A DNA stretch of 64,000 bases from Zeugodacus cucurbitae (taxonomy: Eukaryota > Arthropoda > Insecta > Diptera > Tephritidae). Shown one piece after another: positions 24,531 through 34,160 of the stretch. The DNA lies in contig NC_071671.1 of NCBI RefSeq assembly GCF_028554725.1, positions 43,742,501 through 43,806,500 of the forward strand, given 5' to 3'. How positions within the stretch are numbered: position 1 is the stretch's first letter; each line of letters starts with the position of its first letter. A program made the position numbers and the translations under genes. The notes beneath the pieces were generated by a model. The model was not told the origin of the DNA. It made no database searches and worked only from the letters and a program-made list of their open reading frames with translations.

Positions 24531-26614
24531 CATTAATTTTCTCCAAAAATTACGATAATTCCGGGAAGAGAATTTGAAGTGGTCTGAGAAAGAACTTTAA
24601 TCTCTTGCTTTCCTTAGTTTTAATATGGGATGTAGACTTTGGGAGAATTCAAACTCTCTTCTCTTAGTAATATTGTTCTAATAATTTTTGTATTTAACTC
24701 TGTATTTATGTATGTATTCTGATTATGTATAATCCCGACCTTGTCCCGGATGGGCTAAGAGAGATCGATGTGTTTCTAAGCATTATCTTTATATAATCTA
24801 GTCTTTAATGTTTTATAAACATAACGTTTATTATAGATTAATTGTGGATACACTTTATTAAAGTTAACGATGGGCTCCGTTTAACAATGCTCTTATTGCA
24901 TACACGTACTCTTCCATTACATCCCTATCTCGACAGACGAAACCACTATTGCATTACCACAACTCAGCTACCTGAAATGAGCTTAACACAAGGAAACATA
25001 ATACAACCACGTAAACTTCAGCGCTACCTGTAAAGCTTGAAATCATTTTTCAAACTTACCTGCTTCAGCGCATCCAAAGGGAAAGCGAGCGCAAGACAAA
25101 AGATATGTAATTTTTCACTTAAAATTCAATTTGAGTGATTTTTGATTTGTTACGCGTTAGGGCTTCTATATGCCAACCAACCATACAATAACAACAACAA
25201 CTCGAGTATTTGTATTTTCCATGCGATGTATTTGCTTAGCTGTCATTACATTTTATACATTGCATTCATCTCATTTATATGCTGTCAAATCGCTCACATG
25301 TACATTACGTGCGTCACGTCACGTAATGCATGAGGAAGCGGAGAACTTTAGACGTTAGAGCACTTCAGCAGTTTATAGAAACAAATATCCACTTAACTGT
25401 GTGCATGCATGTGTGTGTTTGTGTGCAATTTTCCACGAGACCGCATTTGTTTGTCGCACGCATTTCCATTTCGCCAGCCACAGCCACAACTGGCGCTGAC
25501 AATTTATAATCGTTCCCTAAGCACAGGTGCAGACACAGGCATACACTTGCAGAAAAGGAAAATGTATGTGAAGTACCGTTATTATGTGTGTGTGTCTGGC
25601 AAACTCAATTGCGCACAAACGCGCGTTCTTCATATATAAAGATTAGGTTGACACCGGCTCCTACGCTCCGCCAAACTCGTAAGCCACTGTCAGGCGATGT
25701 CCCTACTATATTTCTACGCTAACGGTATTGTTCTACGAAACGAAAATTTATGTAAATAAGAAAATTTAAAAAAGTAAGTGGCTTCCAAGAAGAAGACAAT
25801 AGAAAATCTATATGCGGCTGGTAATCTACGGGCTCTAAACAGTTGATTTCTGATATATTTCTGATTATGTATATGAGTGTGTGTGTGTGTGCATCGAAAA
25901 CATATACTACTTTCGGTTTGAGTAAGTATAAAGCGAGTAGGGTTCGTACATGCCTTACATGGCCAATGAATTTCCTTTATTTTCTATGCTAATGCCGAAT
26001 AAATATAAAAATGAAAACAAAATATTAAATGAAAAGGAAGCGAAAGCAGAGAACAGATTGAAATTGTAGGAAAGAAGATAGAAAAAAGTTTTCGTAATAA
26101 GCGAAAGTGACAAACTCACTGATGGAAATTGGTAAATTGCTGCAGACATGGCACACCCAAACACACATACACAAAAACCCTAGCTGATGCACACATCCGT
26201 TATAAGCCAATTTTCCAACTCAGCATATGTGCTTCTTACGTTGTTGTTACACACACAAATACGGAATAACAAAAGCAAACACATTCTTATATATACTCTT
26301 ACAGCGCTCCCTGCATTACTATATACATATGCGCTCGTCTGCTGCGCATCCTTTTCCTCATTGTCACTTACCTGCAAAGAAGAGCAAAGAAAATAAGGCA
26401 TGAAAATAAAGATAAAGTTTTATGTTCGTAGCCGTTAAATGAAAATACATTTCGGCTGATAAAAAATCTGTTGTAAAATAGCATACAATATATGTTTATT
26501 TGTCTATGTGTGTGTGTGTATTAAAGGTATTTCACAGCTTAGATATTCCGTAAGCGTAAACATTGAGTAACAGTAAAATGAATTTCAAAAACTGTTTTCA
26601 ATAGATTTTCATAT
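24531..26614. other. Noncoding DNA inside unit A
   Basis: Apart from the 90-bp block at about 24731-24820 that is shared with unit B, this is unique AT-rich DNA. It holds a (GT)n run at about 25876-25892 and another near 26506-26518. No terminal repeats mark the 1.8-kb extra segment (about 24821-26614) as a recognisable transposon. Confidence 0.5.
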
Positions 26615-26822
26615 ACTACTTTTCCTTTAAATATTCGTGACGGATATTGGGGTCTTGATGGCAATGAAAGACTTACTTGAGATGGAGTGATAGCTTTCGC
26701 TTGCTTCACTTCTAGTTTTAGTTACATTGAATTTCTATGTAGAGCAAACAATGATTAATGACGCCTTTAAACCAGCTTCTCTATGCATTTTTATATACGT
26801 TGCTCCGTAAATCAAGAACTTC

Positions 26823-27149
26823 TTGTCTTTGCTTGTTTCAATGATCAGACTTCGAAAACATATTTCTCAGAAAGACCATATATTGACCAATCAACGAAGA
26901 GGTTTTGGCTGGATTGGTCATACCCTTAGTAAAAACGCTCATGAAATCTGTCGAAGTACTCTCTGGTGGAATCCACAAGGGACGAGAAGCTGCGGAAGAC
27001 CGAAAACCACCTGGCGGCGCATGGTTGAAGCAGATCTAAGAAACGCAAACACCAACTGGAATTATTTAAAATCTTTGTCCAATAACCGGAAAGACTTTAA
27101 TAACTTTGTTCTGGACCTACGTTCCAACAGGAAAGGAAACTATATGTGA
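26823..27149 (+). mobile_element. Non-LTR retrotransposon C-terminal fragment (family 2)
   Basis: The translation contains GFGWIGHTLSKNAHEICRST followed by WNPQGTRSCGRPKTTWRRMV and a Trp-rich tail. This W-IGHTL / WNPQG / GRPK-TWRR pattern is the extreme C-terminus common to many insect non-LTR elements. RT and endonuclease domains are absent, so the fragment is 5' truncated. The stop lies inside the left arm of the inverted repeat starting at 27141. It sits between the two copies of the duplicated locus. Confidence 0.85.
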
Positions 27150-27306
27150 CCTGGTCTACGAAAAGGGAGCTAACGTGCGAAAACTAGTTTTCTGGGAAAC
27201 AGCTGTTAAAAATAAATAACATCTAATCTTCCATCCGAATCAACTAAAAAGTGAAAATTAATTTTTTGACACCTAAGCCCCCTTTCCATAGACCAGGTCA
27301 CATATA
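27141..27306. repeat. Small foldback/MITE-like element
   Basis: TATATGTGACCTGGTCTA at 27141-27158 is inverted at 27289-27306, and the arms extend imperfectly through GAAAAGGGAGC / GCCCCCTTTCC. A TA flanks each end (TA-TATGTGACC ... GGTCACATA-TA), as expected of a Tc1/mariner-type target duplication. Total about 166 bp with no coding capacity. Confidence 0.6.
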
Positions 27307-27341
27307 TATAATATTGTTGTTGTACTATATTACATATTAAA

Positions 27342-27441
27342 CAGGTAGAATTAATTGCATACCTGCCCATCCGATAGTATGCAGGTAACCTCGACTCATG
27401 CCATCCCATAATTAGTCTGTGATATACAAGTTTGTTACCTG
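27342..27441 (+). promoter_or_regulatory. Cluster of CAGGTA (Zelda-type) sites, copy 2
   Basis: Three sites are shared with copy 1: 27359-27365 (minus), 27382-27388 (plus) and 27435-27441 (minus). A fourth, the canonical high-affinity form CAGGTAG, lies at 27342-27348, just outside the duplicated block. Copy 2 could therefore be activated earlier or more strongly; that is inference. Confidence 0.6.
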
Positions 27442-27474
27442 AGAATCCCACAAAGCTAGGCGCGAGTCAGCGAC

Positions 27475-27483
27475 TATAAAAGG
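27475..27483 (+). promoter_or_regulatory. TATA box of copy 2
   Basis: TATAAAAGG lies 88 bp upstream of the ATG at 27563, identical in sequence and position to copy 1. Surrounding substitutions (for example CTAGGCGCGAGTCAGCGACT against CTAGGTGCGAGTCAGTGACT) leave the box intact. Confidence 0.75.
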
Positions 27484-27562
27484 CGTGAGAAATTGTGATT
27501 GACTACATATCAAGTTTGTTACCAGAGCGAGCAAGACCAACGGAAGAAGACAAAAAATAAAA

Positions 27563-27961
27563 ATGCAATCACAATTTTCAAGCGCTTCTAAAACAAACAC
27601 TGTATACTATTCAGTCAATTTGGAGATGGATGGCTTTTTCACTTGTGACGTGTACGATTCAATATTCGTTAGCAGCACACCGACTAAAATAGAAAATATC
27701 CACATAGAATGGAGCGAAATGGTGCCACATATGATGATACATCCTGATGGCACCGAACGACGAGATGGAAAGCGTATACCACGGAGGCGTTTGTTCTTAG
27801 AGGACGAAGAAACTCAATCGGAAATGAAACTGAAACCAGAACCAGAAATAAAGTTTGATCTTGAACATTTGGAAGTCGATGATCCAGATGCGACTGTGAT
27901 CTTTGTAGTAGAAGACCCGGATAACTACGGTTTAAACGACAGTAAAATGGACGAGGAATAA
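27563..27961 (+). CDS. Early-zygotic-like 132-aa protein with RRLF motif, copy 2
   Basis: Same length and start as copy 1, with two amino-acid changes: Thr12 to Asn in the Ser/Thr-rich N-terminus and Thr88 to Met just after the Glu-rich segment. The putative folded region, basic stretch, RRLF at 75-78 and acidic tail are unchanged. The other coding differences (codons 14, 70, 83 and 106) are synonymous, so the frame has been under constraint or was homogenised by gene conversion. The ATG context is AAAAATG. The 3' end lacks the AATAAA hexamers of copy 1; ATTAAA at 28058-28063 could serve instead. Function is unknown beyond the inference given for copy 1. The extra CAGGTAG upstream and different 3' end could make expression differ from copy 1. 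Confidence 0.82.
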   Translation: MQSQFSSASKTNTVYYSVNLEMDGFFTCDVYDSIFVSSTPTKIENIHIEWSEMVPHMMIHPDGTERRDGKRIPRRRLFLEDEETQSEMKLKPEPEIKFDLEHLEVDDPDATVIFVVEDPDNYGLNDSKMDEE

Positions 27962-28086
27962 TGAAGATTGTTAAGATGTTGTTATGTTTTAGGTTATTAG
28001 TTAAATTAGCAAAGCTTTTTATAAGAATATTATAAATTAAGTTTAAATACAAAAAATATTAAATATTATACATTATCTTCTCTTAA

Positions 28087-28386
28087 TTGAAAAATACATT
28101 TTGCTCTCATTTTCACTGGTATAGTATTGTTCTAATATTTACCTATGTTGATCCCGATCTTGTCTCAGATGGTTTAAGAAAGGTCGTTGTGTTTCTTACC
28201 ATAATCTCTATATATTCTAGTCTAATGTTCAATGAATACTTTTACTTTGAAATTCGTGACGGATATTGGGGTCTTGTTGGCAATCAAAGACTTACTTGTG
28301 ATGGAGACTTACTTGTGATAGCTTTCGCTGGCTTCACTTCTAGTTTTACTTACATTGAATTTCTATGTAGAGCAAACAATGAGTAA
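28087..28386 (+). CDS. Doubtful 99-codon frame downstream of copy 2
   Basis: A 99-codon frame runs through the conserved 3' flank of unit B. The corresponding text in unit A keeps parts of the same reading (for example GYWGL, YIEFLCRANN) but contains in-frame stops and is split by the 1.8-kb extra segment. The unit B frame also spans a local tandem duplication. No domain is recognised and the substitutions do not look constrained. Most likely a chance frame or a dead remnant. Confidence 0.15.
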   Translation: MKNTFCSHFHWYSIVLIFTYVDPDLVSDGLRKVVVFLTIISIYSSLMFNEYFYFEIRDGYWGLVGNQRLTCDGDLLVIAFAGFTSSFTYIEFLCRANNE

Positions 28387-28489
28387 TGACGCCTTTAAAA
28401 CAGCCTCTCTACACATTTTTTATACTCATGAGCTGTTAACACACAAATTTGGTATAGCCGAAACAGTTTATTAAATTTTTATTCCTGGA

Positions 28490-28940
28490 CTATGTCTATG
28501 TCGTCATATAACTCGTATAGCTCATCGTTCCATTGTCTTCGATATTCACCATCATGAGATAAGAACCATAGATCTTTCGCAAACTCTTGCTCTCGAAATG
28601 TCCTAGTGTCGCCTCATCGGATGTTGACATCGTCTACGCTTCTTCACCATATAGCAGAACGGGAATAATGAGCGACTTGTAGAGCTTGATTTTTGCTGCT
28701 ATTGTTGGTGTTGTTGATACTGGTTCCCAGGTATACGAAATTATCTATGACTTCGAAGTTATGACTGTCAACAGTGACGTGGGAGCTATTCCGTCTTGTC
28801 TTCATTCACCACCAGACCCATTCGCCCTCGCCGCTTTGTTGTTCTTCAAGCGGGTAATTGCTATTTGAATTTCTTCTTGGTCGAGAAGTGGAATATCTCT
28901 TCCATTGTCATTGGTTGGGGAAGCAAGTTCGCCATACCGA
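28490..28940 (-). mobile_element. Non-LTR retrotransposon fragment (family 1), chimeric by deletion
   Basis: Minus-strand translation from the high-coordinate end gives the RT-finger RLKNNKAA, then joins directly to the segment encoding the equivalent of MGLVVNEDKT seen at 44.06 kb (here out of frame). It continues through VTVDSYNFEVVDNFVYLG-like text and YKSLIIPVLLYG to the C-terminal KIYG region. The RT palm and catalytic motifs are missing, and stops and frameshifts are present. Confidence 0.78.
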
Positions 28941-30438
28941 AGAATATACGTCTTATTAATACTTTGGAACTAATTTATGCTATTTATTGACATAAAAAAA
29001 ATTGTGAGAGAATGTTGAAATTTAAAAATATCACGAAATCGGTTATAAAAAGTGAATACCTACAATCCACAATTTTACAACAAGAAATCGGGTATCTTTC
29101 CTGCTCTTCGTTAAACTACATTTCTTCCGAACGATCTCCCAGCGTCGCTGCATCGCTTAAGCAACATTTATCGCCACTAAAAAACTGCGCACAGGTAAAA
29201 TTTTTAAAATTTATAGAACATTACTTGCTAAAAGCGCACTTTACTTTAGTACACTTATACAACAAGCACTTGTATTATGTATGCACACACACCCACTTAT
29301 ACAAATTTAAGTAAGTGAGTTGTAAAATCATAATTGTACTTTTATAGTCCAACCGGCAAACATATGTTGTAACAGGGCTTAATGGGCACTTTGTCGAGGC
29401 TATGGGGCTAATAGAAAATCAGTTACTGCACGAAATTTATAGACAAACACATATATGTACTACATAAGTAAAGTGTATGTATGTATATGCGAGTGGGTGT
29501 GTGTCTCAGCTAAAAGCAGCTACGCGGTTTTTTTCCAAATGCTGCTAAGTGTTGCCTGATTACTGCAAAACACATATTACACACACACACACCTGTTACA
29601 TATTGTACTGAAGCTGCTGGGTAGAGACCCTCTCTCGTGCCACATATGGTGCCATGTTTGTGTGGGTATGAGTCGAACTTACAATGTTGTAAAACTACCA
29701 CATATTATTTAAGTATCATTAACATGTCCGCAGGCTCTCAACAAGCTCCAACACCCACACACACACATTCATACACTTTTGGCAAAATATTGCCTGTACA
29801 TATTAGTAGGTGGCTGTGTGAGTATGTGGGCGCTCATATCAATACTCGTGGGTCGACCCCTTGAATGGAGCCCATAAACAGATACTAAAGTTGTTGTTCG
29901 TTTGTTGTTTCATGACTGCTGTGCTTCTGACTTACTTACTTACTTAGCTGCTAAGCACAAAATGGTTTGTTAACAACACACAACAACAACAACGGCAACA
30001 ATAGAGCAACAAAATAACAATGGAAATATGAACAAACATTGGCAAGTGTTGTAACAACTAATTGTTGTATATTTAACAACGGTGTTGGTATGTGAGCGCA
30101 TTATTGTCGAGCAAATTTGAATAAACAACAAATACTGCACAACAACTACGTAAGCGAAGATGAGGCATGTATGCTGCAAAGTGTGTTCATGTAAGGTAAG
30201 GTTAACCTAGACTGCTATATGTGAAGTGTTGAAGTTCTTTATCGAAAACTATGAAGCCAATGGTATATTTGGTGTATTTAGAAGGCTTTAGGTTATTTTT
30301 CGAGGCCTCAAAGTCTCACGAAGATCAGTTTCAGTCGATATATATACATTTTAAAACAACAATAAGTATTATCATTATAAAATACCAACCATTATATTAT
30401 GAACCTAGGTACTCACTTACTTAGATCAAATCTTAGAT
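28941..30438. other. Noncoding DNA, no gene recognised
   Basis: CA-rich (29580-29595, 29750-29770) and CAA-rich (29975-30005) low-complexity stretches and a short (CTTA) run near 29930-29945. No supported gene. Confidence 0.5.
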
Positions 30439-30925
30439 GGGGTTAGGTTAGGTTCAGAGGCTGACCCTCGAGAAAAGTATCACGAAGGGTCCCACTCCAT
30501 TGCGGTGCCAAAAAGACTCTTAGCAGTCGCATAAATGACCCTCATATATCGTAGAAGCGCTTTGAGTCTATCACAAATTTTATGGGGCAGCTAATGTCCA
30601 TTCCAGCCAGTTCTCCATGTTTGAAAAAGGTAGCTACACCGACATGTTTCAATTTAAATATTGCGAACGATGAGTGGTAATGGAGGAAATGACTTAATGT
30701 TTACGGCTACTGAGCCGACCTATTCAAATCTAGGCAAAAATGATCTCGCACCCCAGCAGGTTCTAGTTGTTAACCAATAATTACCCATTTCGCAAGAGGA
30801 CAATGGAGCCCTGTCTCTTTCCCATCCTGATGTAACAGGAAGACGGATGCCCTTCCTGGCAAGGCCATCAGATCTACAGTTCCCAGTGATTCCGCTTTGA
30901 ACCGCCGGATCCAAGTAAACTTTCA
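30439..30925 (-). mobile_element. 3' end of an RNase H-type non-LTR retrotransposon
   Basis: The minus-strand frame at 30720-30914 reads SGITGNCRSDGLARKGIRLP and later CEMGNYWLTTRTCWGARSFL, matching the end of the RNase H domain (the PGHSGIxGN-xADxLAR signature) in I/R1/Loa-type elements. The usual WVPGHS has decayed to DPAVQS. Further 3' is a decayed C-terminal tail, then a tandem CCTAACCTAACC tail at 30439-30453 (as GGTTAGGTTAGG on the plus strand), the kind of short 3' repeat that ends several such families. Confidence 0.72.
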
Positions 30926-33039
30926 GCTAATGAATAGAAACATTTGATGACAACGCAATTATGATCGAGGCTTAATAACACACATTCTCACTAAACCGAT
31001 TCTCTATGGGTGGTTTCGATATTAATTATAGTCTTTCTGAAATCAACATTGTAAGGCCCATTAGATCAATGTTTTGCTTGATCACTCTTTCAAGAAACCA
31101 ATTTGTATGAGTTTATTTTATTAGTGAATTCATCTCTTTCAGGCTTTTTATAGAGACAAGAGATCTTCATTCTGAGGTCAATATAATGTTACAGATTGCC
31201 AAGTTCGTGGTTAATTCATTCTTGGCCCTTCACAATTTCTAATAAATGTAACGAATATTCATTAATATATTGCCAACCTTTTTAAGTGGTACCATTAATG
31301 CCACTGTCTTATACCTAATGACGTAATTTTATGAGTTATTTTTCGACTGAAATCAGCAGTGTGTCCAGTACTTCCCTTAGCTTTCGTTGAAAGATAAATA
31401 TTTTGTACCAATTGTATTAATACCTTCCCTAAGACTTTCCAAAAAGGTTCTGTGATTAAGAATTTAAATTACAACACAATATTTGTAACATCAAATATGT
31501 CCAAATTAATTCCAATTTTATTACAAATTTGTTGATTGAGCACATTCAGGATATATTTTGGGCATTATATGCTTAATTTTGAGTCTTACAAAGAAAGCTT
31601 CATGTTAAACAGTTGTCAACCATTAGTGCATATTCGTATACCTAGAACAGCCATATTTTGACCCTCAAAATCTCATGCTGAGGTAAGGATAATAATTTTG
31701 AACAGAAAATTTGCTTTTCTCAAATTCTCATTTTCTCAAATCAAATTTATTTCAGCTTAACTTGCATACTTCGAGAGCTTAAACGAGCATTTCTCAGTTA
31801 ATAATTTACCTTCATTATAAGCACTCTGCCAATAGGTCAAGCTGTGCTTCACAAGGAATCTTCGATGCAGATAAATCTCCATGAACAGAGACATACACAA
31901 ACGCACGAACAACATAAATTCGGGCACAAAATAATAAAATATCGGAAAATGTAGTCTCCTTCAATTGCAAATCAGCAATAAATAAGCAAAACTGTAAAAA
32001 TGTGGCTGTGGCACAAAGTTTGTGTCATCGTTACGAATTCCGACAGTTCGAAGCACCGGCGGAATGGCAAAGTTTACGCTCTAAATCCATACATTAGTGG
32101 CATAAACGTATAAAAATAGTAACGGTAAAACAAAAAACAAAAAAGTTCGAACAAGCAAATTACCTCTGCGTTTACCGGGATTTTGCTGCTCACCTCACAA
32201 TTTTTACAACAAAAACAAAAGCGAATGCCAGCAGCGAGTTTATTTGGGTATTTTGTTGGGGCTCAACTTTTAGGAATTCCGCATTTATTTATTTCGTTTT
32301 TGATAAAGTACACATATGTATGAATGAATGTATTTATAGATTTGCTAATACCACTCTTTATGGCTGCAAGCGGAATTGTGTAACCCAAAATATTTATTTA
32401 TTTATTTATCTGTGCTCGGCGATGATGCTACTTAATGAGGTGGAAACTCTTAAATGCGGCAGTTTTTCGGTCGATTTTCGAATAATTTCCAGGAAATATT
32501 CTTTTAAGTGGTATTTGGGGAGAAATTCTCATAGTCAAAACTGACCGCTTCTAGATATAGACACCTAAATCATTATTAGCACTCTTCTGCCGAGCGAAAA
32601 TGGTTGTTGAATTTAACAATTCGAACGTTAGAACTGCAAAAGAACAGCAAATTGAAGACAAATAAAAATCAGTTGAAAGCCCGATTATTAACAAATACAA
32701 ATAACATCAATAAAGCAAAATTAAAAGTCGTAATTAATTATAGATAAACATAACGTTTTCATTAGAATTGTATTAAATGAAGAGAGCATTTAAATTCTTC
32801 AGTATTGTACAAGGATTTCGTCAGCATAAATTACTTAATTGCTTGAATTGATAAATATAGTTTACACATAAATAGTTGATCATAATGAAAATATTTCCGA
32901 AATGGACTAAGAATCCTTACTCTGAATATGTAATGTGAATTTATAATTTCTAACAAGTGACAACTCTTCAAAAAAAAAATGATCAGATGCATAACATTAG
33001 GAACAATATAGAACTGAGCACAATTACAGATTCCCTATT
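30926..33039. other. Noncoding DNA, no gene recognised
   Basis: AT-rich with no domain-bearing frame. TTTATTTATTTA-type runs lie near 32283-32295 and 32389-32410. Confidence 0.5.
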
Positions 33040-34160
33040 TCAGGGCGGCTGGTGGATACAGTCGATGCTCCTGAACAGAATGGTAATAGCAACAATCGGA
33101 ACAGCATCACGAACAAGTTATTCAACAGAAGAACTCCTCAAGGAGGGGTTCTTTCCCGCCTCCTATGGGTGGTTGCGCTGAATGATATACTGCTTGAACT
33201 CAACAGAGGAGGAGTGAAAACAGTTGCATATACATACGACATAGTGCTGATGGTACAGAAACTGTTTCCTTCCACAATCTCTGAGATAGTGGAAAAAGCC
33301 CTACGTAGCTACACCTATGAGCCGAGAAAAACGGACTAGGTGTTAATCCAGGCAAAACAGAGCTGATGCTATTCACGAATAAAACCAAAATACCTCAATT
33401 CCAACTTCCCTCGCTCAGCGGCTCCTCCACAGCTAAATACCTAGGGGTACAGATCGATAGTAAACTGAACTGGAAAATTAACATTTATAAAATAATAAAT
33501 TAAGCCTATATGGCCTATTATACCTGCAACAGAATAATCGGCGGGTGTTGGGGTTTAAAACCGAATATAGTTATGTGTATGTACACTGCAGTAATCAGAC
33601 CAATCCTTACTTACGGAGCACTAGTGTGGTGGCCAGTGTTGAGGCAACAATACAACATAAAAAAGTTGAACCGAACAGAAAGCAGCCTGTGCGGGGGTTA
33701 CCGGTGCCTTAAAGTCGTGCCTTACAGAAATTTGGCCTAAATATGACAGAGCAAGAACCAAGGATATATTAAATAGATCCAGAAAAAACATTTATAGACT
33801 TACGGCTACCATAACGGGGCATTGGCCATTCGGAGAACATGCGCTGAAAATGGGTTTGCACTATAAAGAATTTTGTCGTTCATGCAAATTAGAAGAGAGT
33901 AAGGAAATGGTCTTCCACTTTATCTGCGACTACCCAGTCTATCACAAACCAGACATAAAACCCTTTGGATCCATCAAGCACCAAATCTCGAATGGATGTC
34001 CACAAAAAGTAATACGGAAATAAATAGTTTCATTGAAAACACCAAATGGTTTGACGAAGAAACGAGTTAGCAAATTAAAAAGGTCTCAAAATAGTGCATC
34101 AAAATGGCGCATCTAGCGTTAATTGAGCCAGTATGGCAGCACTCCATACCTACCTAATAT
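33040..34160 (+). mobile_element. Non-LTR retrotransposon remnant (family 3, RNase H type)
   Basis: Plus-strand translation, with frame changes, gives the RT motif RRTPQGGVLSRLLWVVALND (33120-33185), a motif C of YTYD where YxDD is expected (33231-33242), GLGVNPGKTELMLF and KYLGVQIDSKLNW (33334-33475), IRPILTYGALVWW (about 33595-33632), then, after a break near 33740, LTATITGHWPFGEHALKMGL and a CxxC-H-C finger (FCRSCKLEE ... FHFICDYP) ending in KWFDEETS at 34068. The endonuclease and most of the RNase H are missing. The order is that of Jockey/I-type elements. Nonfunctional. Confidence 0.85.

Larger units (their letters stand above)
23794..26797 (+). repeat. Segmental duplication, unit A
   Basis: 23794-24530 matches unit B with only point differences through the promoter and gene (constant offset 3561), then diverges more 3'. 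A second block (about 24731-24820, containing CCCGA(C/T)CTTGTC) matches 28150-28235. A third (about 26615-26797, containing GTGACGGATATTGGGGTCTT) matches 28238-28427. Blocks two and three are contiguous in unit B but about 1.8 kb apart in unit A, so either A gained an insertion or B lost it. Confidence 0.85.
27355..28427 (+). repeat. Segmental duplication, unit B
   Basis: Homologous to unit A from TTGCATACCTGCC onwards. The promoter block differs at about eight positions in 208 bp, the coding region at about seven in 399 bp, and the 3' flank more heavily, including a deletion of the AATAAA signals and a short internal tandem duplication of GACTTACTTGTGAT near 28290-28320. It ends near CTCTCTACACATTTTT. 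Confidence 0.85.
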
